Of a DNA stretch of 64,000 nt, positions 53,988 to 62,739 are shown piece by piece (the stretch's first letter is position 1; every line of letters starts with the position of its first letter). The DNA lies in contig NZ_OY762512.1 of NCBI RefSeq assembly GCF_963665995.1, positions 1,612,001 through 1,676,000 of the forward strand. The letters are read 5' to 3'. Source of the DNA: Pleurocapsa sp. FMAR1. GTDB lineage: Bacteria; Cyanobacteriota; Cyanobacteriia; Cyanobacteriales; Xenococcaceae. The notes beneath the pieces are model-generated. The model was not told where the DNA came from. It did no database searches and was given only the letters and a program-made list of their open reading frames with translations. A program made the position numbers and the translations under genes.

Positions 53988-55043
53988 ATGAATATTTTAA
54001 AACTAAATATTTGGCTAATGCTTGTAGCCAATTTAGTATTGGCAGCTATGGCTGCTGATTCGACTATGGCAGAAGTAACGAAAAAGAGCGATCGCGCCGA
54101 GGAAAAAAATACTCGATTTTTGACAGGCAACAAGACTTCAACTAAAGCGATTGACCTAATTACGTTGCCAAATCAAAAGAACTTGATTGACTCCTCCTTG
54201 AAAAGCCAAATTGCCCAACGAGATTTAGCCAAATTTTGCCAAGACTATCCATACAATTCTCAATGTGCAGGCATCAGTCCATCTAATAACAATCCACCAG
54301 GAGTAGAAACCATTCCTGTACCAGCACCACCTCCCACATCAGAAACAGAAACTAACGATCGTAATTCTAGTGGTCAAAAAACTGGTTGGGCGATCGCACC
54401 AGAAATTAGTACCCTGGGTTTTGGCGGTAATATAATCAGAAAAATAACTCCTGCATTTAATGCTAGGGTTGGAGTTAATGCTTTTGGGGTTGGCATCAAT
54501 CTAAATGAATCACAGTTTGATTACGATGGAGATTTAAATCTGTTTAACGTTTCTAGCATTATCGATGTTCATCCTTTCAAAAGCTCTGGCTTTAGAATTA
54601 GTGCTGGTTTGATTTTTAGCAACAATAATATTCAAGGAACAGCAGATGTATCAGAGCAAGTCGCCGATGAAATAGGAAATGTTGGGATATTCGGGCAAAC
54701 AATTGATATTAGAGACTTTATTGATATCCAAGGATTAGTCACATTAGATGCTGATGTTGATATTACCAATAGTGTTTCTCCCTATCTGGGAATTGGCGGT
54801 GGTAATCCTGTAGGGGAGGGTAAAGGTTTAGGATTTTGGTGGAACGCAGGAGTAGTATTTGGTGGTTCGCCTGATGTGACAGTAACTCCTAATATCCCTA
54901 ATAGTGTTCCTGAAGAATTCAGAAGTGAGGTGCAAGAAGCTGCTAACACATTAATTGAAAGTGAAGAACAAGACATTGAGGATGACCTGGACTTTCTTAG
55001 TGTCTATCCAGTTTTGTCTTTGGGAATTTCTTATCAGTTCTGA
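53988..55043 (+). CDS. Outer-membrane-associated beta-barrel protein with Pro-rich linker, uncharacterised
   Basis: About 351 residues from the ATG at 53988. Signal peptide MNILKLNIWLMLVANLVLAA. A middle motif LAKFCQDYPYNSQCAG and a Pro-rich segment (ETIPVPAPPPTSE) precede an 8-strand-like barrel (ISTLGFGGNIIRKITPAFNA, RVGVNAFGVGINLN, LFNVSSIIDVHPFKSSGFRI). The last residues, LSLGISYQF, are a typical barrel end. Cyanobacterial proteins with the YPYNSxC motif and barrel are known as uncharacterised. Porin- or OmpW-like is inference. Confidence 0.75.
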   Translation: MNILKLNIWLMLVANLVLAAMAADSTMAEVTKKSDRAEEKNTRFLTGNKTSTKAIDLITLPNQKNLIDSSLKSQIAQRDLAKFCQDYPYNSQCAGISPSNNNPPGVETIPVPAPPPTSETETNDRNSSGQKTGWAIAPEISTLGFGGNIIRKITPAFNARVGVNAFGVGINLNESQFDYDGDLNLFNVSSIIDVHPFKSSGFRISAGLIFSNNNIQGTADVSEQVADEIGNVGIFGQTIDIRDFIDIQGLVTLDADVDITNSVSPYLGIGGGNPVGEGKGLGFWWNAGVVFGGSPDVTVTPNIPNSVPEEFRSEVQEAANTLIESEEQDIEDDLDFLSVYPVLSLGISYQF

Positions 55044-55211
55044 AATAAGGGATAAGGAATGAAGAATAAATCAGTGAACTGTTACTTTATCCATCCTTTT
55101 CTCGAAAAAATCCATTACAAAACTTTGCGAGTCTGGTAATGAGTAATGGTTATTGTCTTAATCTGACAAGTAATACCTATCACTGCAATCAATAAATTTT
55201 TTCTTATATAT

Positions 55212-56402
55212 ATGACTGTTTCTCCTCACAAAAAAGCCAAGGCACTTAAGCCAGGTAGTCGTCGTCCTGCTAAAGAACTGTGTAGTGAATGTGGACTCTG
55301 CGATACATATTATGTTCATTATGTTAAAGAAGCCTGTGCTTTTCTCAATCAACAGATTGCTGAATTAGAAACAGTTGCTCATGGACGTAGCCGTGACTTA
55401 GATAATAAGGACGAATGGTATTTTGGCGTTAGTCAAGAAATGATGGCTGCGCGGAACTCAAAACCGATTGAGGGAGCGCAATGGACAGGAATCGTTAGTG
55501 CGATCGCCTGTGAAATGTTAGAACAGGGACTGGTTGAAGGGGTAGTTTGTGTACAAAACACCCCCGAAGATCGTTTTCAACCAATGCCAGTAATTGCCCG
55601 TACTCCCCAAGAGGTTTTGGCAGCCAAGGTAAACAAACCCACCCTTTCTCCTAACTTAAATGTCTTAGAACAAATCGAACAGTCGGGGATGAAACGTTTG
55701 CTGGTCATTGGCGTAGGCTGTCAGATTCAGGCACTAAGAGCCGTAGAGCAGGAATTAGGTCTAGAAAAACTCTATGTCTTGGGTACACCCTGCGTTGATA
55801 ACGTCAGTCGTCAAGGGTTGCAGAAGTTTCTCGATACAACCAGTCGTTCTCCAGAAACAGTAGTGCATTATGAATTTATGCAGGACTTTCGGATTCACTT
55901 TAAACATGAAGATGGTTCGATTGAAAAAGTCCCTTTCTTCGGTTTAAAAACTAATCAGCTAAAAGATGTTTTTGCTCCTTCGTGTATGAGTTGCTTTGAT
56001 TACGTCAATTCCTTGGCAGATTTGGTTGTGGGCTATATGGGTGCGCCTTTTGGTTGGCAATGGATTGTAGTTCGCAACCAGACTGGTAAAGAAATGCTGA
56101 ATTTAGTTGAAGATCGCCTAGATACTCAGCCTGTGATGTCTCAAGGCGATCGCACTTCTGCTGTACAGCAAAGTATTCCTGCTTATGATAAGGGGGTCAC
56201 CTTACCTATGTGGGCTGCAAAAATGATGGGAGTTGTCATCGAGCGTATTGGTCCTAAAGGATTAGAATATGCCCGTTTTTCCATTGATTCTCACTTTACT
56301 CGCAACTATATTTATCTCAAACGCAACTATCCTCAGAAATTAGAACAGCACGTGCCTGATTACGCCAAAAAAATTGTTGGGCAATATAAATTGCCTGAAT
56401 AG
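55212..56402 (+). CDS. bciB: Divinyl (proto)chlorophyllide 8-vinyl reductase, F420H2-dehydrogenase beta type (BciB)
   Basis: 396 residues matching Synechocystis Slr1923, which reduces the C8 vinyl group in chlorophyll synthesis using ferredoxin. Iron-sulfur ligands: ELCSECGLCDTYY near the start and SCMSCFDYVN at about residue 258. Blocks GVGCQIQALRAVEQELGL and LADLVVGYMGAPFGWQWIVV are family-typical. An FAD-binding enzyme by family knowledge. The RPAKELCSECGLC N-terminus is hard to mistake. ATG at 55212. Confidence 0.95.
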   Translation: MTVSPHKKAKALKPGSRRPAKELCSECGLCDTYYVHYVKEACAFLNQQIAELETVAHGRSRDLDNKDEWYFGVSQEMMAARNSKPIEGAQWTGIVSAIACEMLEQGLVEGVVCVQNTPEDRFQPMPVIARTPQEVLAAKVNKPTLSPNLNVLEQIEQSGMKRLLVIGVGCQIQALRAVEQELGLEKLYVLGTPCVDNVSRQGLQKFLDTTSRSPETVVHYEFMQDFRIHFKHEDGSIEKVPFFGLKTNQLKDVFAPSCMSCFDYVNSLADLVVGYMGAPFGWQWIVVRNQTGKEMLNLVEDRLDTQPVMSQGDRTSAVQQSIPAYDKGVTLPMWAAKMMGVVIERIGPKGLEYARFSIDSHFTRNYIYLKRNYPQKLEQHVPDYAKKIVGQYKLPE

Positions 56403-56462
56403 TATTTTGGTTAGGAAAATATTAAATTAAGAGCTATTGCTCCCCAAGAAACTGGTTTTCTT

Positions 56463-56653
56463 ACAGTGTTTAATTGACGTTCGGTAGAAAGTAAAAAAAA
56501 CTAATTCGTTTTCTCTATCAAAAAATATCTCGAACTGCTGGAATTAATCCTCAGGATTTAGAAATTACTATTTTTGAAACTCCAAAAGCCAACTGGGGAA
56601 TTCGAGGAATACCAGCAGATGAGCTAGATCTAAATTACAAAGTAGATGTTTAA
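56463..56653 (+). pseudogene. Remnant of a tautomerase-family gene
   Basis: The last 51 codons from 56501 (LIRFLYQKISRTAGINPQDL, EITIFETPKANWGIRGIPAD, LNYKVDV, then stop at 56651-56653) are a clean C-terminus of cyanobacterial tautomerase family proteins. Before it, RSVESKK is in another frame across an A8 run (56493-56500), and a TGA (56475-56477) falls where FEGRSVE is expected, reading FN-stop-RSVE. No start can be seen. A dead gene with a stop and a frameshift. Confidence 0.82.
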
Positions 56654-56673
56654 GTAATTTTTGAGACTTAGTT

Positions 56674-57447
56674 TTAAAATTGATCTTTCATGCCCCGAAT
56701 ACGACCAAATACTTTTGCTGGTTCTTTCATTTTGGCAGTAGTTTGTAAAGTTTCTTCATCCCAACGTAAAAAAGGATTGGTTTGCTTTTCTACACCCAAT
56801 AAGGATGGAACAGTAGCGATTCCTTGGCTACGAGCCTGTTGTACCTCTTGATATCTGCTGTGTAAATTTAAATTATCTCGATCTACGCTTAGAGCAAATT
56901 TTAAATTATTGAGAGTGTATTCATGAGCGCACCACACGCGAGTATTATCAGGAAGCTGGCGCAATTTACCAATAGAATCAACCATTTGAGCGGCAGTACC
57001 TTCAAACAACCTGCCACATCCACCTGCAAAAATTGTATCACCACAGAATAATTCTCCTGTTTCTGCTGGGGTTGTAGGCGGAAAGTAATAGGCGATATGA
57101 CCAGAAGTATGACCAGGCACGAAAAATACTTGACCTGTTTTGCTAGCAAATTCGACCGTATCTCCCTCTTTTAGAAATATCTGCTGGTGGGGAATTCTAC
57201 CTTTATCCTCAGCACCACCATAAACACAAAGATCGGGGAAATGTTTAATCAATTTATTGTTGCCACCCACATGATCCCAATGATGATGGGTATTGAAAAT
57301 AGCGATTAATTGAGCATCAATGGTTGCTAAATAGTCCAATACAGGATCGGCTACTGCGGGATCTACTACCGCAGCGGTTTTTTGCAAAGGATCGTACAAA
57401 ACAAAGATATAGTTATCTGCTAAAGCAGGAATACGCTTAATTTCCAT
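56674..57447 (-). CDS. gloB: Hydroxyacylglutathione hydrolase (glyoxalase II)
   Basis: 257 residues. Metallo-beta-lactamase fold: FNTHHHWDHVGGN carries the two-metal HxHxDH site, FVPGHTSGHIAY and FCGDTIFAGGCGRLFEGT follow, and CAHEYTLNNLKFAL is the glutathione-site region. Completes methylglyoxal detoxification. The C-terminal helical region (LLGVEKQTNPFLRWDEE) is present. ATG at 57447. Confidence 0.95.
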   Translation of the reverse strand: MEIKRIPALADNYIFVLYDPLQKTAAVVDPAVADPVLDYLATIDAQLIAIFNTHHHWDHVGGNNKLIKHFPDLCVYGGAEDKGRIPHQQIFLKEGDTVEFASKTGQVFFVPGHTSGHIAYYFPPTTPAETGELFCGDTIFAGGCGRLFEGTAAQMVDSIGKLRQLPDNTRVWCAHEYTLNNLKFALSVDRDNLNLHSRYQEVQQARSQGIATVPSLLGVEKQTNPFLRWDEETLQTTAKMKEPAKVFGRIRGMKDQF

Positions 57448-57602
57448 GTTGAGAAGGTTTTATGAGGATTATACTCTCGACGTTTTTAGTAACTGTATTT
57501 CATCATATTAGATAAATACTCGGTTATCTTAGTACAGATAATAATTCTAAGTTACAAGGTTTTGTTATTAATAACAAATAATGTGCAAAATCTAAATAAA
57601 TT

Positions 57603-59666
57603 ATGTTTAACAACTCAACTAATAAATTTTTATTTGATCTAGCCAAAAAAAAGCCTATTTATTTTTTTACATCATTTTTTCTAAGTATAATTAGTGGTTT
57701 ATTGAATATAATAGGAACTGTTTGCTTGATTCCTATACTATTTATTATCTTAGACAGCAAACAGCAAAACAATCAAATTAATCAATCAAATATATTTGAC
57801 AATTTTTTTGCTTCATTTAGTAGTTTAACAGGAGAATATAAATTAGAAGTTATTCTTGTTTTGATGTTTGTAGTAATTGTTTTGAAAAATTGCGCCACTT
57901 ATTTAAATTATATAGTAAATATTAAACACACTAGGTATTTAGTCTATCAAATGAAAAGTAAAGGCTATAATTTGCTTTCTAGAGTGAATTTAAATTACTA
58001 TCAAAATAATAAGACAGGAGATATATTATTTAAGTTAAATCGAGAGATAGACAAAACGGCGATCGCCATCAAAAGCTGTCAAAATATATTAATTATTTCA
58101 ACTATTATTATTATTCTGACTATTTTCCTTCTATTTATATCTTGGCAATTAACTTTTATCTGTATATTTCTTTTAGGGTTAATTGCTCTAATCAATCAAT
58201 TTATTGTTACCATCGCTCAAAAAGCAGCAACAATACTATCTCAAAAGTCTAAAACTTATAGTCGCAAATCGATAGAATTTTTAACAGGGATTCGCTCTAT
58301 TAAAACTATTGGTAATGAAACTAGAGAATATCAATCGATAACTCGACTAATTAAGGACAAAGATCGGGCGCAATTAAATACTTTAGCAGCCTCAGCAATA
58401 ATCAGCCCTATAAACGAAATTCTAGGTATGATAATGATTGCAGCCCTACTAATTATATTCCCCTACTTATATAACCAATCAATCCACAACCTAGCATTAA
58501 TTTTCTTAACTTATTTAGTAGTTTTATGCAGGTTGTTACCTTTTTTTTGTCAACTAAATAATGCTCGTACTCAATTTTATAATAGTATTGCTAGCGCAGA
58601 AATAGTTGCCAATTTCTTAAAGGAAACTGATAAGCCTATGCTTAAATCAGGAACGATTAAGTTTATAGAATTAAGTTCTGGTATAGAGTTTCAAAAAGTG
58701 ACTTTTGCTTATCCTAATCACGCGCAAATAATTCTTGAGAAAGTTGATTTGTGGATTCCTCAAGGGCAGACGATCGCTTTAGTTGGTTCGTCTGAAATAG
58801 GTAAATTAATAATTACCGAACTATTACCAAGATTTCATGAGCCAATAGATGGTCAAATTTTAATAGATGGTAAAAATATTGCTGAATATGATATTACAAG
58901 CTTGAGAAAAGCGATCGCCATAGTTAATAGTAATACATTTCTGTTTAATAATTCTCTGGCATATAATATTACCTACGGATTAAAAAATATTAGCGAATTA
59001 GACATTATTAATGCTGTTAAAAAAGCAAATTTTTATGAATTTGTTAGTCAATTACCAGATGGCTTAAATACAGAAATTGGAGTAAACGGTGTCTTACTTA
59101 CTGAAGGACAAAAACAAAGATTGGCGATCGCTAGAGCTATATTACATGATGCCAAAATTTTAATTATTGATGAATCTAGCCTGGAAATAGATATTTTTGA
59201 AGATTTCTTAGTTCAAGAAACAATCAAAGAGTTATGTCGCGATCGCACAACCTTAATTATCGCTCAAAGGTTGACTACTATTCAACAAGCCGATCAAATA
59301 ATTGTCTTAAATAAAGGTCGAGTAATTGAAGTTGGTACTCATGCAGAATTACTTCGTCAGGAAGATTTTTATAATCGTTGGTATTTAATGCAGTTCAAAA
59401 CCAATAATCAGTCTCGTCAACTAAAATTGGCTCAAAAAATTGCTAAAAAATTAGCTCATCAAACTCAGGGTAATCTTTCTACTGAAATTCGTCAGAATTT
59501 TGATTCACTTCTAAACTATATGCAGTTGTTCAACGAAGAAATTTCTCAAGATGATTTAGAAGAAAAAATTTTGGATGAATCATATCAATCGGCTAAAGAT
59601 ATGTTAGCTAGTCTCAAAGAATATGAACGTAAAATTTCTCGTGACCCCGATCATCCAAATTTATAA
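57603..59666 (+). CDS. ABC exporter-like protein with degenerate ATPase motifs
   Basis: 687 residues: a six-helix membrane domain (about 15-330), an ATPase-like domain (about 360-600) and a helical C-terminal extension of about 85 residues. Several catalytic residues are changed: the Walker A Ser/Thr is Leu402 (GSSEIGKLI; Lys401 remains), the Q-loop Gln is Ser443 (VNSNTFLF), the signature third position Gly is Glu501 (LTEGQ) and the H-loop His is Gln555 (IIAQRLTT). Walker B is intact (IIDESS). It may be a non-hydrolysing half or a structural/regulatory protein. Very AT-rich, with no partner ABC gene adjacent. The frame is uninterrupted over 2 kb, against simple decay. Confidence 0.88.
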   Translation: MFNNSTNKFLFDLAKKKPIYFFTSFFLSIISGLLNIIGTVCLIPILFIILDSKQQNNQINQSNIFDNFFASFSSLTGEYKLEVILVLMFVVIVLKNCATYLNYIVNIKHTRYLVYQMKSKGYNLLSRVNLNYYQNNKTGDILFKLNREIDKTAIAIKSCQNILIISTIIIILTIFLLFISWQLTFICIFLLGLIALINQFIVTIAQKAATILSQKSKTYSRKSIEFLTGIRSIKTIGNETREYQSITRLIKDKDRAQLNTLAASAIISPINEILGMIMIAALLIIFPYLYNQSIHNLALIFLTYLVVLCRLLPFFCQLNNARTQFYNSIASAEIVANFLKETDKPMLKSGTIKFIELSSGIEFQKVTFAYPNHAQIILEKVDLWIPQGQTIALVGSSEIGKLIITELLPRFHEPIDGQILIDGKNIAEYDITSLRKAIAIVNSNTFLFNNSLAYNITYGLKNISELDIINAVKKANFYEFVSQLPDGLNTEIGVNGVLLTEGQKQRLAIARAILHDAKILIIDESSLEIDIFEDFLVQETIKELCRDRTTLIIAQRLTTIQQADQIIVLNKGRVIEVGTHAELLRQEDFYNRWYLMQFKTNNQSRQLKLAQKIAKKLAHQTQGNLSTEIRQNFDSLLNYMQLFNEEISQDDLEEKILDESYQSAKDMLASLKEYERKISRDPDHPNL

Positions 59667-59670
59667 ATAG

Positions 59671-60162
59671 TTAATCGCTGATTTTTGCTAGTTTGTGCAA
59701 AGCACTATCGCTAACGCGACAAGTACGCCAGTCGGGTAATACTTTTGCTCCCATACTTTCATAAAAAGCGATCGCACTTTGATTCCAGTCTAAAACATTC
59801 CACTCCAGTCGCCCTGCATCTCTTTCTACCGCCAACTTACCTAAATACGACAACATCGCCTTTGCCATTCCGCGACGACGATAGTCTGGTAACACGAACA
59901 AGTCTTCAAGGTAAATGCCTGGTTTGGTTAAAAACGTCGAATAATTAGCGAAAAACAGAGCAAAGCCGACTATTTTATGTTCGCACTCAGCTACAATAGC
60001 CTCAGCATTAACTGGACTGCCAAATAAGTCTGACCGTAATTCTTTAGCTGTCCCTGTTACTTGATGTGCTAGTTTCTCATATTCGGCTAATGCTTGAATC
60101 AAGCTAAAAATATCTGATACATCGTTAGCAACAGCCTGACGAATTTTAAAATCTGAAGTCAT
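59671..60162 (-). CDS. GNAT-family N-acetyltransferase
   Basis: 163 residues. Acetyl-CoA-binding motif VLPDYRRRGMAKAMLSYL, preceded by GIYLEDLF and followed by LEWNVLDWNQSAIAFYESMG. Resembles diamine (spermidine/thialysine) N-acetyltransferases most, judged from the EDLFV and WNVLDWN blocks; the substrate is not proven. It ends 4 bases from the convergent ABC-like gene. Confidence 0.9.
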   Translation of the reverse strand: MTSDFKIRQAVANDVSDIFSLIQALAEYEKLAHQVTGTAKELRSDLFGSPVNAEAIVAECEHKIVGFALFFANYSTFLTKPGIYLEDLFVLPDYRRRGMAKAMLSYLGKLAVERDAGRLEWNVLDWNQSAIAFYESMGAKVLPDWRTCRVSDSALHKLAKISD

Positions 60163-60571
60163 GTTGAATAGTTAAACAGAACAATATTGATAGTATTATT
60201 ATCTTGCTCATAGACGCAAAGAAAAAACTCACAGGATAGGGTAAAAAGACACAAATTTCTCTAGTTTATCTAGGAAAGCGTCCATACTTTCAGTTTGTTA
60301 GTTTCGCTGATGACAATCTGATATAAATCTATTTTTTGTGGCTGAAATAGATTTGCTGCTTGCCAAAAAGTGGCTATTATTTTCCTTTAGCTATTTGTAC
60401 TATGACAAATACTACTTTTATCTCAATCTTCCTAATAAATACTGATAAAATTGCCAGTTAAAAATCTGTCCTACGATGTGGATAGTTTTAGCGATATCGA
60501 ATAATATTAATTACCTAGGCTTACATAAGCTTGGCTAAAGAATTTGTATTTAATTGTGTGGTGTGAAAAAC
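60163..60571. other. Intergenic region upstream of barrel-protein gene
   Basis: 409 bases between divergent genes, AT-rich. No gene, repeat or RNA recognised. The plus-strand ATG at 60572 is preceded by GTGTGAAAAAC without a clear ribosome-binding site. Confidence 0.5.
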
Positions 60572-61300
60572 ATGAATATTAAAACTAGTATTTTGGCAGC
60601 CCTGGTTGTAGCGATAGTTCCCGCAGCAGTACAAGCACAAGAAACTAACGGCTATAAAAACTATCAGGTAGCCTGTGAATCTGGTGCTAACTGTAGCGAT
60701 TTCAATGTGGATTATCAACAGCCTGAGCGCAATAGCGACATTGCTCAGTATGGAAGCAGAAGAACTCGTCGCACTCGCCGTACTCTTAATAGTCAGTTGA
60801 AAAAGACTTATGTGAGAGGAAATCTTGGAGTATTCCTTCCTGGTGGTAGTGCAAACACAGGTTTTGGTGGAGGCGGTTTGCTTGGCTATAATATTAGCGA
60901 GAAAATAGCAGCAGAATTAGAAATTTTCGACTATTTTGGTGGCACGGATGTAGATAATCTAGACTATAACTATCTAGGCATTGTTGCCAATGGTGTGTAT
61001 AAATATCCTTTTGGTACCGATCCAAAAAGTCCCTATGCTTTTGGCGGTGCGGGCATAGGTATTGGTATTACCAATCTTAGTGGAGACGTTGCCGATGCGG
61101 TTGACGCTTTAGGTGGTGACACCAGCGGAACAGGCTTTTTGTTTCAAGGTAAACTTGGCGCAGGCTATCCTATTACAGATAAGATCGATGCTATTGGTCA
61201 AGTGCGGTATGTTAATACATCCACCGACTATGCAGTAGGTGGTATAAGTGCTACTGATGATGCCTTTTCTCTCGATCTAGGAGCAACATATAATTTCTAG
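60572..61300 (+). CDS. Outer-membrane beta-barrel (porin/OmpA-transmembrane-like) protein
   Basis: About 242 residues from the ATG at 60572. Signal peptide MNIKTSILAALVVAIVPAA ending AQA. An Arg/Thr tract (RRTRRTRRT) precedes eight likely strands: YVRGNLGVFLPGG, GGGLLGYNISEKIAAELEIF, YLGIVANGVYKYPFG, YAFGGAGIGIGITN, FLFQGKLGAGYPI, IDAIGQVRYVN and the end FSLDLGATYNF with terminal Phe. A typical small barrel of unknown role. A terminator follows. Confidence 0.82.
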   Translation: MNIKTSILAALVVAIVPAAVQAQETNGYKNYQVACESGANCSDFNVDYQQPERNSDIAQYGSRRTRRTRRTLNSQLKKTYVRGNLGVFLPGGSANTGFGGGGLLGYNISEKIAAELEIFDYFGGTDVDNLDYNYLGIVANGVYKYPFGTDPKSPYAFGGAGIGIGITNLSGDVADAVDALGGDTSGTGFLFQGKLGAGYPITDKIDAIGQVRYVNTSTDYAVGGISATDDAFSLDLGATYNF

Positions 61301-61343
61301 TTTGAATCACAACTAAGTTACTAAATCTTTAAATCGATTTGGA

Positions 61344-61375
61344 TGGAAGTTTGAAATTTTCAAGCTTCCATTTTT
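61344..61375. terminator. Rho-independent terminator between convergent genes
   Basis: TGGAAGTTTGAA (61344-61355) pairs with TTCAAGCTTCCA (61359-61370), with one wobble and a tiny loop; TTTTT follows (61371-61375). Confidence 0.82.
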
Positions 61376-61399
61376 AATCTTTGTTTATTGGCAATTAAA

Positions 61400-61834
61400 T
61401 TATAAATATTTCTGCACTACGTCCCAGCCTGTCCAAGAAACATAAACCAACCCAATAAACAGAATAGCATTAGTAGTAATGTGGAGCGATCGCGCCCAGC
61501 TATTACCAACATCAATTTGGTTGGCACTCCAGGCAGACAGACAAATTAGCCCGACTACAAACAATCCTGCCCATAAATGAGAAGAATGTCCAAGACTGCC
61601 ATAGTAGCCTACTGTACCAACTATACCAATCGCCAGTAATAAAAAAACGAGAAAGACAATGATAATTCCGCTAACAAAATGTGCATTTCTCAGCCAAGCA
61701 GGACGACCGATTCTCGTGGTACGTCCATAAAACATCCAAGTTCCTGAAAAGAGAAGCAGAAAGTAAAAAGCGATCGCGCCTCCCATTGCCCAAGCAGCAA
61801 TTTTCCACAGCCAGATAAAAGATGGTAAATCCAA
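61400..61834 (-). CDS. DUF4079-family membrane protein
   Basis: 144 residues, four membrane helices. Conserved polar residues: WKIAAWAMGG, GRTTRIGRPAWLRNAHF with His, GHSSHLWAGLFVV and RSLHITTNAILF. The histidines in helices could bind heme or metal. DUF4079 is mostly in phototrophs, role unknown. ATG at 61834. Confidence 0.85.
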   Translation of the reverse strand: MDLPSFIWLWKIAAWAMGGAIAFYFLLLFSGTWMFYGRTTRIGRPAWLRNAHFVSGIIIVFLVFLLLAIGIVGTVGYYGSLGHSSHLWAGLFVVGLICLSAWSANQIDVGNSWARSLHITTNAILFIGLVYVSWTGWDVVQKYL

Positions 61835-61955
61835 ACTAATTTATTACACGAAATTTTAGATCTATCTCTTAGTATAAACATAGGGGCTGCTAAATATAGC
61901 AACCCCACCAAATATGTCCTTTGATTTGAATCAATTTTCTAGCTTGCTAATACTT

Positions 61956-62309
61956 TTATACGCTAATGTTGAATGACGTAGAAACTTCCTGACTATTCTG
62001 AGAATTATTTTCTATTTGCTTATCTTTTTGATTCTTTTTTTCCTTTTCATCTATTGCCTGTAAAGCAAGTCTAAGGCAAGGAATAGTGTCAGAAAGTATT
62101 GAGCTTGCCATCATTCCCGAATGTATTTCTAAAATAGCCTTGATATTTGCTTCAAACACTAACCTTTGACCAGGAAATACGACTCGTTCAAAATACCAAT
62201 TCGATATATTAGTAATTCTAGCGATCTGAATTTGGCTAGTTGCATTTACATAACAACATAGAATGCTGTCATTTTCATCATTTGGCAGGGGGTCTAAAGT
62301 TTGAGACAT
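61956..62309 (-). CDS. DUF1830-family protein
   Basis: About 117 residues from the ATG at 62309 (MSQTLDPLPNDENDSILCCY); the frame is open upstream without conservation. Core: VNATSQIQIARITNISNWYF, ERVVFPGQRLVFEA, LEIHSGMMASSILSDTIPC. Cyanobacteria-specific, function unknown. The last 35 residues are Lys/Asn/Gln-rich and probably disordered. Confidence 0.88.
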   Translation of the reverse strand: MSQTLDPLPNDENDSILCCYVNATSQIQIARITNISNWYFERVVFPGQRLVFEANIKAILEIHSGMMASSILSDTIPCLRLALQAIDEKEKKNQKDKQIENNSQNSQEVSTSFNISV

Positions 62310-62739
62310 AGCTGTTGAAGAGAGTTGTTTAAAAACGTTTTTTATTGGCTTATATAAGCTAACATTCTCCGATCCCAATTAGTTGTAAAACTAGCTACCG
62401 ATGGATATTTGTCTATTCTTTGGTCTGTATCTATAAAGAGTGAAGGTTTCTCTCCAGAAATTTTTTATAATTTTCAAAAAACAGATAAACTTAAGCATAT
62501 TTCTGCAAAATTGGGCAACGAAAAACATTATTTTGTAGTTATATCTACAAAAAGCCTACGCCGACTTCAAGAAAAAAATAAGGCTACTTTATAAACATTT
62601 TGCAGATTTGGTTGATTGTAGTAGATAATATCGCTAAAGTTAAGTTATATGAATAAATTATTCTCACCGAAAGGTAAAAACAGATATTTGCCTCCCATAA
62701 GCTCATAAAGTTTGTAAAAATTAATATTATAATTAAGCT
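62310..62739. other. Intergenic region, no gene supported
   Basis: 430 bases. A plus frame at 62409-62591 (61 codons, TTG start) reads SEGFSPEIFYNFQKTDK and could be a small gene, but I see no ribosome-binding site or family. The right half is AT-rich promoter-like DNA for the radical SAM gene. Confidence 0.4.

Noticed and set aside
62409-62594. 61-codon plus frame before the radical SAM gene
   Set aside because: TTG start, no ribosome-binding site and no family; kept only as a possibility in the spacer entry.
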